Shown in pieces: positions 18,610 through 27,409 of a DNA stretch of 64,000 bases; within the stretch, counting starts at the first letter, position 1; every line of letters starts with the position of its first letter. A program made the position numbers and the translations under genes. The stretch is taken from NCBI GenBank assembly GCA_959603585.1, contig CAUGYD010000010.1:1-64000 (forward strand), written 5' to 3'. The notes beneath the pieces were generated by a model. It did not search any database, was not told the DNA's origin, and worked only from the letters and a program-made list of their open reading frames with translations. The stretch comes from Scatosoma sp900555925 (GTDB taxonomy: Bacteria > Bacillota > Clostridia > Christensenellales > Borkfalkiaceae).

Positions 18610-19345
18610 CGGCTATCTTCTCCGCAAAACGTAAATACAGGCGCGCCATTTCGCTTTCGGGAAATGCTTCCACGACCGTCTTGCGGCTCGCTTCCGCCTC
18701 CTGAACAATTTTATCGCGCGGAAAGACAAAAGCGACCTGCGTTTCCATTTCCTGCGCGGCTTTTGCTACGGTCTCGTCCTCTTTCTCTACGTTCTTTTTG
18801 TTCAGAATGAGTCCCTTTACGCGGGCATACCCCAAGCGTCCCTGATTCTTCACGGCGCGCACGATATTGTCCGCCGCATATAAAGACATCATCTCTCCCG
18901 AAGTTACCACGTAAAGCTCGTCGGCATAACCGTTTCGGATAGGCATAGCGAAGCCTCCGCACACTACGTCGCCCAAGACGTCGTACAAAACGAAATCGGG
19001 GCGATACTTCTCATAAACGGACAGGGAATCGAGCTGCTCGAATGCGGCAATGATTCCCCGCCCCGCGCAGCCCGTGCCGGGAACGGGACCACCCGCTTCC
19101 ACTAAAAATACTCCGTCGCTCCCTTCTTTGACGAACTCCTTTTCGCTTTGTCCGCCGCCGCGGCGCATCACGTCAAGTACCGTTTCGATGCGCTCTCCGC
19201 CGTTATGCAGGATAGTGGAATCCGATTTAGGGTCGCACCCTATCTGAAAAACGCGATATCCGAGCCGCGCGAGCGCCGCCGCGACATTGGAAACGGTCGT
19301 CGATTTTCCGATTCCCCCTTTTCCGTAAAAAGCAATTTTTTTCAT
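18602..19345 (-). CDS. NifH-like iron protein (nitrogenase-like reductase component)
   Basis: 247 residues from ATG 19345. The P-loop GKGGIGKST (8-16), IGCDPKSDST, C93 in GCAGRG and C129 in DVLGDVVCGGFAMPIR are the two cluster cysteines and switch regions of the NifH/BchL/CfbC family. It should be an ATP-driven homodimer that passes electrons to the two proteins encoded next. It is shorter at the C-terminus than true NifH (about 270-290). First of three overlapping genes. No nifB/E/N, bchNB or ni-sirohydrochlorin genes lie nearby, so nitrogenase, chlorophyll and F430 roles are unsupported. GGTAGGT upstream is a weak ribosome site. Confidence 0.92.
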   Translation of the reverse strand: MKKIAFYGKGGIGKSTTVSNVAAALARLGYRVFQIGCDPKSDSTILHNGGERIETVLDVMRRGGGQSEKEFVKEGSDGVFLVEAGGPVPGTGCAGRGIIAAFEQLDSLSVYEKYRPDFVLYDVLGDVVCGGFAMPIRNGYADELYVVTSGEMMSLYAADNIVRAVKNQGRLGYARVKGLILNKKNVEKEDETVAKAAQEMETQVAFVFPRDKIVQEAEASRKTVVEAFPESEMARLYLRFAEKIADE

Positions 19346-19370
19346 CTTTGACCTACCTTCGGTTTCCGAA

Positions 19371-19404
19371 ACATACGTCCGGCGCCATGGCGCCGAACGT
19401 ATGT
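19371..19404. promoter_or_regulatory. Strong hairpin in the leader of the nitrogenase-like genes
   Basis: Stem ACATACGT-C-CGGCGCC / GGCGCCG-A-ACGTATGT with a 2-base loop: 15 pairs and one mismatch. It lies between the FIVAR-protein stop (19423) and the NifH-like start (19345). On the plus strand a T7 run follows; on the minus strand, the direction of the genes, there is none. It may therefore be a processing or attenuation element rather than a simple terminator. A second small hairpin, TTCGG-AAA-CCGAA, lies just before the ribosome site. Confidence 0.55.
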
Positions 19405-19422
19405 CGGATTTTTTTATTTGAG

Positions 19423-22400
19423 TTATACGGAAAGCAATTTCTCTATATCTGCGTTTTGCGTAGAACCGACATGAGAAATAACTATATAATCGGGCTTTTG
19501 ATAAGCATTGACTCCGCCCACTAGAATACACAGCTCACCGGAGCCGTTTACGCTCAGATAAAGCTCCCCTTTGACTCCCAGCGCAAGGGCAAGTTTTTGC
19601 TCGTTTTCCTCGGAAAGTTTATAATAGCTGGTTGAGTCTTTCGTCTCTGCCAATGTAAGCTCTTCCGCCGTCAGCTCTTTGAGAAATGCGAGAGAAGGTA
19701 CAAGCTGTTCGAGAGTCGTCGCGGGAGCGCCGTCTACATACACCGTTCCGCCGATTTCGATACTGCCCTCCACGAGCCAGATTTCCTTGACGACGCCGTC
19801 AATCAGGATATAACCGCTTTCGCCGTCGAAATAATATTTTTCCGTTCTGATAAAGCCCGATTCGTCTCCAAACGCCGTCGAGGTATAATTATCGCCCATG
19901 CCTGCGAATATGTCCGTAATATCCTCCGCAGAAACGCGCCCCTTTGAAACGCTTTCGAGCCACTTTTCCACATCTGCGGCAGAAGACTCCCCTACCTTTT
20001 CGATTGTCGCCGACCAAAGTTTTTCCGTCCTCAAAAGGCTGACTTTTTCACCTTCTGTGGCGCCGTCAAACGCAGGAATCGAAAGGGAAGATTTTCCCCA
20101 AACCGTAAAGGTAAGCACGTTGCCTTCCAGCGCCATGCCAAAGCCGAAATCGGAAATCAGTTCCTGATATTCGGGAATAAAGAGAGCAAAGTTGACGTCC
20201 GTACTGAACCATTCATTCGTATTTCCGATACGCGCCGCCCAGTCCTCCGTAAGGAGATATGAATCTCCGATTGAGTCCAAAAGCTGTGTGATATAAGGGA
20301 TTGTTCCGCCGTTTTTCATCACCATATCGCCAAGCACGAAACCGTTTTCGCCTATCGTGAACGTATGGGGAAAACCTTCAAACCAAATATATCCGCTCTT
20401 GTTCTCCTCATCGTAAAAATACTTATCGGAAAACACATATTCGCGCGTAACTCCGTTTTCCGTGACTTTCAGCGTGAAATTGCTCGCCCCCGAAATCTTA
20501 TTCGAGTCGATAAACTTGGTTATATCCGAGAACTTTATATAACCGGAGGAAGATTCTGCGTTTTCCAGCTCCTCATACCGCCCTTGTAAAAGGATAAGAA
20601 GCTCGGCGCAATCCGCTTCGGATAATTGTTCGTCTTTCAAAGTCTCGGCTGTATAGGAACGAACCGCGTCAAACGCTTTGTAGCTGCTTGCCGTATATTT
20701 TCCGTCGTCGTTTTTAATATCCTTGATTTGTTCATACAGCTCTGTCAGTTCATTTTTATTCTCAGCAAGAGGTTCAAGCCCCTCGATTGCCTTTTCCAGC
20801 GTTTCGAGAATCGTTTTTGCTTCCCCTGCGGTAAGCTCCTGATTTTCAATGCCCGACTCCGCCGCGGCGAGCGCGGTTTCCAAAGCCGTTGTGCTTTCCT
20901 TCGTCATGCCTTCGGTAGAAATTTTCTTTGCTTCGGCAATCGCTTCCTCCAAAGCGGTTTTATCTGCGAGCTCGACAAGCCCTCTTATCGCCTTTTCGAT
21001 TGCCGTGACAGCCGCCGTTCCGTCCTCGGTCGTAAATTCCGCTTTGAGAAGTTCCTCCGCTTCCTTTATAGCCGAATCCAGAGCCGCATAGCTGTCCCTC
21101 GTATAATTTGCCGCCGTATACAGCTTACCGCGCGCAACGGCCGCTTTGAGCTCTCCGTTCGTCTGAGGGTCTGCCGGCGTTTTGAGACCGCTGATGGCAT
21201 TTTCCAATGCCGTCCGCGCCGCTTCGACCTCCTCCGCCGTCCTGCCCTCGTCGGCAACTACCGCTTTTGCCTGCGAAATTGCCTCTTGCAATACGGCGAG
21301 ACTGCTCTCCGTGTAATTTCCCTTCGCGTATTCCTCCGCTTCGGCAAGTTTATCGTTCAGAGCTTCGAGAGAGGACAAAGAATCGATAAAGCTCTCTATT
21401 TCCTCCGTCTTTGCGCTGCTTGAATTGTTCAGCACGGCACGGAGCATAAGCCCTTCGCGGTTTTGGTGCGTGGCATCCGAATAATCGCTCCAAAGGGACA
21501 AGACCAGCTTTTTTTCGTCGCTCTTGCTGATAGATACGGATTTTATATTGCCGCTAACGCCGAAAACGCGGGACATAAAGCCTTTGACCTCGCCGTTTTC
21601 GTTCAAATCGATATAGTATTCCTCCGTTCCTTCAAGGTTGACGAAATCCGAATATAAACCAATCAGATAAGTATAGAAATTATAATCCTCAATGGTATAA
21701 TCTTCAACCGCATCTCCGAGAGAAGCCTTCCCGTCCTTGACCTCCACGCTGTATAATCCGTCCGACATAGGAATCACTCCGTTCCCGCGGGAGGAATACC
21801 AATATTTATAATCGCCGTATTCCTCATATACCCCCGTAACCGAGTAATCGGGAGTCTCTCCCGCAAGCCCCGCCGAGGAGGTGAACACATCGAATTGCAG
21901 GCGGTAGCCGCTGTCAATCAGGTAGTTAGTATCCAAATCGCTCAGAATCCCTTTCGGATTATAAGAAGTTTTATACTCCGGATTTTCCGTCTTGTAGTCG
22001 GCTACGGCGTCAAGCTCTGTCTTTTCGATATTCGTAACCTTATAACTGAAAATTTTATCTTCCTGCGTTTCTCCGTAGAAAGAAAATTCGATTACGTCCC
22101 CTTCCAGGACTTCGAGAGATACGCCCCCAATTGCTTGGTCTAATTCTCCCTCCCATAAATACCCCGACAAAATCGGGTCGGAAAGCCTTTCGTAATATAC
22201 GTCGTTGGAACAGGTATAAAGATTCGTCCCCGCCACGTTGCGGAAATCCGCGGGACCGTTTGCCCAAAACTCGTATTCTTCGAGGTCGGCAAGGCTGGTA
22301 TTTACCCGCCAAAGCTCATCGTCGAACAGATAGACAATGGGAGAAGCGTCCTGCTTCATATACACTCTGCCCATGGCGACGTCGCCCGTTTCTTTGTCGA

Positions 22401-22929
22401 AACTGAAAGAGTGCACATATCCGTCATAGGGAGTTACCCCGTAGTTCATATTTTCGTTATATCGGGTACCGTCCGAGGTATAGTATACCTTATAGGAAAG
22501 AGGCTTTTCCTGCGTAGCGCCTTCGCTGTAATAGTCGGTCACTTCCAGCGTGTAATTCGAGCCGATTTCAGCTATCATCACCGCGATTTCATCGATGGTA
22601 TAATTCGGCTGGAATTGCGTGACGAGTGCATTCATTGCTTCCGTCAACTTTTTCTCCGCCGCGTCTATCTCCTCCTGCGTCGAATTTTCGTCCTGTAAAA
22701 CCGCCTGCGCTTCCGCAAGCGCGTCCGTCAGAGCCTTAAAAGACTCCTCGGTATACAGTCCGTCGTCATTGTCCTCATAATTGTTGAGGACATATTCGAT
22801 GCGCCTTTCCAAAGCAAGGGTATCCGTTTCGTCGTCGGAGGCGTCTTCCTTACATGCAGCAAACGCAAACGATGACGAAAGCAGAAACAGGCCCATCAGT
22901 AAAGTCAAAACACTTTTCTTTTTGGTCAT
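19423..22929 (-). CDS. FIVAR-repeat surface lipoprotein
   Basis: 1168 residues from ATG 22929 (AAGGAG 7 bases upstream). The signal peptide ends FAFAAC. Residues of about 40-105 form one FIVAR helical repeat (NNYEDNDDGLYTEESFKAL...EIDAAEKKLTEAMNAL). Residues of about 525-785 carry several more in tandem (NYTESSLAVLQEAIS, YTRDSYAALDSAIKEAEELL and others). Between and after them are beta-rich units of about 110-120 residues that recur (NYTLEVT..., SNFTLKVTENG..., NYTSTAFGDESGF..., each with a Y-x-W/Y 'YFDGESGYI' core). The repeated unit resembles ligand or heme-type surface receptors only in general style; I do not recognise it. It is directly upstream of the NifH-like gene and downstream of the two transglutaminase-like lipoproteins. 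Confidence 0.75.
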   Translation of the reverse strand: MTKKKSVLTLLMGLFLLSSSFAFAACKEDASDDETDTLALERRIEYVLNNYEDNDDGLYTEESFKALTDALAEAQAVLQDENSTQEEIDAAEKKLTEAMNALVTQFQPNYTIDEIAVMIAEIGSNYTLEVTDYYSEGATQEKPLSYKVYYTSDGTRYNENMNYGVTPYDGYVHSFSFDKETGDVAMGRVYMKQDASPIVYLFDDELWRVNTSLADLEEYEFWANGPADFRNVAGTNLYTCSNDVYYERLSDPILSGYLWEGELDQAIGGVSLEVLEGDVIEFSFYGETQEDKIFSYKVTNIEKTELDAVADYKTENPEYKTSYNPKGILSDLDTNYLIDSGYRLQFDVFTSSAGLAGETPDYSVTGVYEEYGDYKYWYSSRGNGVIPMSDGLYSVEVKDGKASLGDAVEDYTIEDYNFYTYLIGLYSDFVNLEGTEEYYIDLNENGEVKGFMSRVFGVSGNIKSVSISKSDEKKLVLSLWSDYSDATHQNREGLMLRAVLNNSSSAKTEEIESFIDSLSSLEALNDKLAEAEEYAKGNYTESSLAVLQEAISQAKAVVADEGRTAEEVEAARTALENAISGLKTPADPQTNGELKAAVARGKLYTAANYTRDSYAALDSAIKEAEELLKAEFTTEDGTAAVTAIEKAIRGLVELADKTALEEAIAEAKKISTEGMTKESTTALETALAAAESGIENQELTAGEAKTILETLEKAIEGLEPLAENKNELTELYEQIKDIKNDDGKYTASSYKAFDAVRSYTAETLKDEQLSEADCAELLILLQGRYEELENAESSSGYIKFSDITKFIDSNKISGASNFTLKVTENGVTREYVFSDKYFYDEENKSGYIWFEGFPHTFTIGENGFVLGDMVMKNGGTIPYITQLLDSIGDSYLLTEDWAARIGNTNEWFSTDVNFALFIPEYQELISDFGFGMALEGNVLTFTVWGKSSLSIPAFDGATEGEKVSLLRTEKLWSATIEKVGESSAADVEKWLESVSKGRVSAEDITDIFAGMGDNYTSTAFGDESGFIRTEKYYFDGESGYILIDGVVKEIWLVEGSIEIGGTVYVDGAPATTLEQLVPSLAFLKELTAEELTLAETKDSTSYYKLSEENEQKLALALGVKGELYLSVNGSGELCILVGGVNAYQKPDYIVISHVGSTQNADIEKLLSV

Positions 22930-22965
22930 ACCAAACTCCTTAAAAAATTTTTTGTATACCATCGC

Positions 22966-24402
22966 TCAATACTTTGCAGCCGTAAGGATACACCCGTACA
23001 ACTGCGCGTCGAGCGGTCGGTTCTGTATCAGGCGAATATCGTAATTTGCGAAATCTTCGCTGAGCTTATCGAGAATATCGCCGTCTGCGGAAAATCCGTT
23101 TTCGGCGCGGAATTCAAATTGTATGCTCCCCTCCGCTTCCAAAGAGAGGACAGCCTCTGCAAGCTCGCTCAATTCGGAATAATCGGAAACCGTCAAATCG
23201 AGCGTTTTTCCGTTCGGGAATGAGAACTCCTGAGCCCAATAATCGAACGCTTCGGTTTCGATTACCTCGGCAATTTCGGGATACATACCCGAATCATATC
23301 CCCAGCCCTCGTCGCCGTATGGCGTCTCGTAAGTGGTGAGAAACATGTTATAAGAGGAAACGAGCATAATATCGGGCTGTTCCTCGCTGCCGAAATTCAG
23401 CTCGTTCGAACCGAAAGTCGTGCAGGACAAATACCATTTTTCTTCGAGCTGCACATAATTATAGGCATGCCCGCTGAAATCCTCGCGGTCGGCGGTCGCC
23501 CTTAAGACAGGAATACCCTCCATCGCCGCAAGGAGGCAATAAGCCTTTGCTTTTCCGTCGCAGACGGCGAGCCGATTGAGAAATACACCTTCGAGATAGT
23601 AGCATTGCGCGCTTATCAGATCCTGCGCGCCGGAATTAGCCGTGGCGCGGTCATAGCGTATCTCACAGCAAAGATAATTATAGATAGCCTTTAATTTTTC
23701 GAGGTCGGTCATATCGTCGGAAATAATGCGGCGAAGTACGTTTTTTGCCTCGGAAAATATTTCGTCCGCAACGCTCCCTTCTTTGGGGACGGGTAAATAT
23801 CCCCTGTTTGCGGCATACCAAAGCTGTTCGGAATTTTCGACCGCCACTTCCCCTTTATTTTCCCGCACGAGCGGAAAATCCTCAAAATTTTCCCCGCGCC
23901 CGTTTAAGTACGCCGTATAATCGAACGGATAAACGACCGTGACGGAATCGGGCAGGACGGTCGGCGCGTCGTCCGCAAAATCGCGGATACGGAAATCCAC
24001 GGACAGAATACGATACTTTGCATAATATTCATCGGATAAAAATATCGGATAGAAATCGGATAATTGAGAAATTTCGCATACGAGACTAAATTCCTGATAT
24101 GCGTTATAGAAAGTAGACGCATACTCCTCGCTGATTTCAAAGGATACTTCCTCATTTATGCGGTAAAAAGAAAGATAGTCGAGCGCATCTATAAATTCCT
24201 CGCGGCTGCCGATTTCCCGCTCGGGGCGCGGCAAATCCGTTTCAGGCATTTCGTCGATAAAGGTCAGGGATTCTGCAATTTGTTCGTAGGTCTTTTCGTG
24301 ATTGGCGCTTTCACTGCTTCCACTCTCCGTACAGCCCGCAAAAGCTGCCGCCGCGAAGCAAAACGCGATAATAAGTACTGCGGACCTCTTAATCTTTTTC
24401 AT
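22966..24402 (-). CDS. Transglutaminase-like lipoprotein 1
   Basis: 478 residues; signal peptide ending FAGC (C24). The transglutaminase core spans about residues 235-335: C281 in LAVCDGKAKAY and H312 in FSGHAYNYVQLE. The third catalytic position, where WxxxDPT is normal, reads WYLSCTTFG, so the Asp is replaced by C327/T. The protein may be a non-catalytic binding protein or an altered peptidase. It is paralogous to the next gene upstream over its whole length (VENSEQLxYAAxxGYxPVP is shared) and overlaps it by 4 bases (ATGA). The start is preceded by GGAGGT. It is translationally coupled in the block that leads to the nitrogenase-like genes. Confidence 0.8.
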   Translation of the reverse strand: MKKIKRSAVLIIAFCFAAAAFAGCTESGSSESANHEKTYEQIAESLTFIDEMPETDLPRPEREIGSREEFIDALDYLSFYRINEEVSFEISEEYASTFYNAYQEFSLVCEISQLSDFYPIFLSDEYYAKYRILSVDFRIRDFADDAPTVLPDSVTVVYPFDYTAYLNGRGENFEDFPLVRENKGEVAVENSEQLWYAANRGYLPVPKEGSVADEIFSEAKNVLRRIISDDMTDLEKLKAIYNYLCCEIRYDRATANSGAQDLISAQCYYLEGVFLNRLAVCDGKAKAYCLLAAMEGIPVLRATADREDFSGHAYNYVQLEEKWYLSCTTFGSNELNFGSEEQPDIMLVSSYNMFLTTYETPYGDEGWGYDSGMYPEIAEVIETEAFDYWAQEFSFPNGKTLDLTVSDYSELSELAEAVLSLEAEGSIQFEFRAENGFSADGDILDKLSEDFANYDIRLIQNRPLDAQLYGCILTAAKY

Positions 24403-25805
24403 GCCGCACCTCCGCCAAATACGAACGCATATAACTTTTCTCCGCCGAAGGAACCGTTATTCAGCTTCATTACGTCGTATTTTTCCTCTATCTCCTCAAA
24501 CGCTTCCGCGGCAATATCGTACGAACAGTTGAGTTCAATCTGCATAATCAGGCCGCTCTCCTCGGCGTTTTCGCCCACCGTTTCCAATACGGCGACGGCC
24601 TCCTCCGTCGTTTCGGGAGATAAATCGTATTTTTTGCCGTCCACTTCGACAAAAGCATTATCCCAATAATCATATTTCTCCGTCTGTTTTACCTGCTCAC
24701 CGATTTCGGGAAGTTGCCCCGATGCGAAATCCCACGAAGGCGACGACGTATAAAAATCGGTGAGGAAATAGGAATACGTATGATAATGGAACCGCTTGCC
24801 TTCCCAAGAGCTGACGGACGAACCGTTCGTCGGACAACAAAGATAATAGCTGCCGTCCACTTTGATATAGTTGTAAGCGTGCCCTCCTGCAGAGCTTACC
24901 GCGCCGATATGGTAGGCCTCTATGCCTTCCAAACGGCAAAGGAGCGTCATGGCTTTTGCCAACCCGTCGCAGACGGCATTCTTGCTGTCGAATACGCCCT
25001 CCAAAAAATAAGCGGTATAATCGGTATGCTCGCTGTCTTTATATAAAAAGGATTCGTAATCGTAGGTATTTTCACAAATGAGATAGGAATAGATACGGCG
25101 GACTTTTTCCGTTTCGTTCATATCCTCCTCCAATATGCGATTGAGAATTCCCAGCGCGCGGGACAACATACTTTCCGCCGAGCTTCCCCTGACGGGAACC
25201 GGCATATACCCTTTTGCCGCGGCATAAAAGAGCTGCTCGCTGTTTTCGACGGAAACGAACCCTTTGTTATTGCGATATAGCGCAAAGTCCTCCGCCGCGT
25301 AATTTCTGTTTTTTTCCTCTTTCAGAACCTCTTGATAGTATTCATAATTGACGACCTTAACATTATCCTCCTTCAACTCGTAGCTCTTGAACGCATACGG
25401 GACGAACCCCGCCATGATTCCAAACATATTTTCGTCGAGCCTCCCGTCGGCATAACCGATAGCAAAATTATGAGAAAGATTTCCGTACTGCCCCGCCCAA
25501 CGGTATTGATAAAAGGGGTCCTCGCGGACGACCGCCGCATATTCGTCCGTCAGAGTTGCATACTGTATTTCCTCTTGACTCCCGTAAAATACACAGTAAT
25601 CCATAAAATCGCTCAAATCCTGCATACTGTTCAATTCCTGCGGACAATCGAGCAAAACCGTTTGTACGCCCGAAAAATCGAGCGGAACCGCCTCGTACTC
25701 AATGCCCCACTCCTTGACTCCTCCTTCTTTTCCGCCGGTGCAGGAGGAAAAAGACAAACATAAAACAAGCGCGATAAAAACCGCCCCGAACCTTCTCTTT
25801 TTCAT
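24399..25805 (-). CDS. Transglutaminase-like lipoprotein 2
   Basis: 468 residues; signal peptide ending SFSSC (C22). The transglutaminase core has C279 in NAVCDGLAKAM and H309 in GGHAYNYIKVDG, while the Asp site reads YYLCCPTNG (C323/C324), the same loss of Asp as in its neighbour. The rest of the protein aligns with the next gene, so this is a tandem duplication. It begins only 4 bases after the end of the truncated FecE gene, which suggests that the importer and these lipoproteins formed one operon before the rearrangement at 26050. It acts at the outer face of the membrane; ligand unknown. Confidence 0.8.
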   Translation of the reverse strand: MKKRRFGAVFIALVLCLSFSSCTGGKEGGVKEWGIEYEAVPLDFSGVQTVLLDCPQELNSMQDLSDFMDYCVFYGSQEEIQYATLTDEYAAVVREDPFYQYRWAGQYGNLSHNFAIGYADGRLDENMFGIMAGFVPYAFKSYELKEDNVKVVNYEYYQEVLKEEKNRNYAAEDFALYRNNKGFVSVENSEQLFYAAAKGYMPVPVRGSSAESMLSRALGILNRILEEDMNETEKVRRIYSYLICENTYDYESFLYKDSEHTDYTAYFLEGVFDSKNAVCDGLAKAMTLLCRLEGIEAYHIGAVSSAGGHAYNYIKVDGSYYLCCPTNGSSVSSWEGKRFHYHTYSYFLTDFYTSSPSWDFASGQLPEIGEQVKQTEKYDYWDNAFVEVDGKKYDLSPETTEEAVAVLETVGENAEESGLIMQIELNCSYDIAAEAFEEIEEKYDVMKLNNGSFGGEKLYAFVFGGGAA

Positions 25806-25808
25806 ATA

Positions 25809-26063
25809 TTATCCTCTGTCGTCCTTCGTGGGAGCAACGTCGAAGCGGTTATCTATCAAATCGAAAGAAAGACACATGGGTTTACCGCTCCTGCTGTCTG
25901 TCACAATATCTCCGTCTATCCGAAAACAATGCGCGAGCATTTCTTTCGTCATCACGTCCTTCGGCTCTCCGTAACGGTCTATTTTTCCGTCGCACATGGC
26001 AAGCAGATAATCGGAGTACCTCGAAGCGAGATTCAAATCATGCAGTACCATGACAATTGTCGT
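25809..26063 (-). pseudogene. FecE-type ABC transporter ATPase, 3' fragment only
   Basis: Only the last 80-odd residues remain. They begin at the H-loop (TIVMVLHDLNLASRYSDYLLAM) and run through DGKIDRYGEPKDVMT to the C-terminus. Walker A, the signature motif and Walker B, normally the first 170 residues, are missing. The sequence is characteristic of ATPases of the Fe-siderophore/heme/cobalamin (FecCDE, BtuD) importer group. Upstream of the H-loop the sequence switches at GACAATTGTC (26052-26061) into a gene for a secreted protein. It is non-functional, but it shows that an importer of this group stood next to the lipoproteins and nitrogenase-like genes. Confidence 0.85.
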
Positions 26064-27390
26064 ATTCTATCGTATACTGCCCCGTGCGATCCGGTACGAA
26101 TTTTCCGTTCTTTATGGTAACTTCTTTCCGAGCGGAAGAATTATAATCGTAAAACACCTTTACCGAAGTCGATTTGACCTCCGTAAAATAGTCGTATGCC
26201 GTAAAATCGAAAACGGGATATTCCTCGCCTTTGAATGCTTCCGGTAAATTATTTTCCTCGTATTCCCCGAAATCCACTGTTATTTCCGGTCCCTCTTTAT
26301 CTTCCGTTCCTTTGAGCTCTGCCCCGCCTATTTCCGTAAATATCATTCTGTACGGAATTTTGTTTGTGCGGTATTCCCGCGCGGTTACGGAGAGTCTCAC
26401 TTCTCCCGTCGTGAAGCCCTTCCACTTCGTATTCATATACTCCGCGTCCAAATCCACGACTACGTTGCTTTTGCCTTCGCTGCTCGTCGACGTGACGGTT
26501 TTTTCGTTCAAATCGAAACCGAGCTCCAAATACTCTTTCCCGACGTTCTCCTGTTTGTTTTTATAACCGTAGGGAGAAACGGGCGCAAGGAACCCAAAAA
26601 GATTTGCCTGATGCACCGTATACAGAGTTCCGTCCGTATTCCTCCATTCGATACCCGTCGGCACCTGACCATTGGCTCCGCCCAGCAGATACGTAGTATT
26701 GAATTTCGTTACGTTGGTCTCATTCTCAGGCTCCGCCACCTGCATCGCGGAAGCATAAACGTCCACATAATTATCAGGATCGTATATATCCGTAAAACGG
26801 AATTTTAATGTCCTGGCGTTATAATATCCCAAAGTTTCGGGAATTACATACATCTTAAAGATGCTTTCCCCTGCCGCAAAATCATTCAGGTCTATCACCT
26901 GATTGAAATTCATCGTTTCATTCGCGTACAATTCCACGTTCAACCCGGTAAGTCCCGTATCGTAAACCGATTCGTCCTTTCCGTATACGCTGCTCGATTT
27001 TATCAGCCCTTCTCCGTCGAACTCTATCAAATCTTTATCGACCGTGAAGGTATATTCTTCCGCTTGCCCCGTCTGTGTACACGTATATTCCAACGTGTAC
27101 CGGCCTTCCGTTTTGAGCGTTACCGAATCCGCCGCAGTAACCGTTCCGTCGGGATTATAGAGCGTGGTCACCGCTTCATAGTTTTTTCCGTCCACGGTAA
27201 ACGTACCTTTGGGAAGATTCAGACGTTCTCCCACATCGTAGCTTTCTTCCAGCTCCCCGTCCAAAGAGAACGTTCCCTCTCCTTCCGCGCCCGCATTGGT
27301 CTGAATTACCGAAGCCAGCGAAAAACACAGCGCCGAAGACAAGCCGAGCGCCAATAAGATATTCGCTCTTTTCTTCATACGACTCTTCAA
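26038..27390 (-). pseudogene. Secreted Ig-like repeat protein, C-terminus cut off at a junction
   Basis: 450 residues. The start is TTG 27390, which sits 8 bases from GGAGG; the ATG at 27378 is also possible but is about 20 bases away. The signal peptide ends near TNAGA. Ig/bacterial-type beta modules follow (YDVGERLNLPKGTFTVDGKNYE, EGRYTLEYTCTQTG, then a jelly-roll-like middle and a final TGQYTIEY). Normally another module follows TIEY; here the frame ends after six unrelated residues (NCHGTA) at the switch into the fecE fragment. It is the last gene of the second sugar operon, and its original 3' part is lost. Confidence 0.7.
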
Positions 27391-27409
27391 AAAATTTTCC
27401 TCCTTTATT

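Noticed and set aside
16430..19345. Nitrogen fixation genes
   Set aside because: The component-1 proteins are too short, one lacks N-terminal ligands, and no cofactor-assembly genes (nifB, nifE, nifN) are present.
20626..21423. Plus-strand open frame of 265 codons inside the FIVAR gene
   Set aside because: Antisense shadow in repetitive coding DNA, without a start site.
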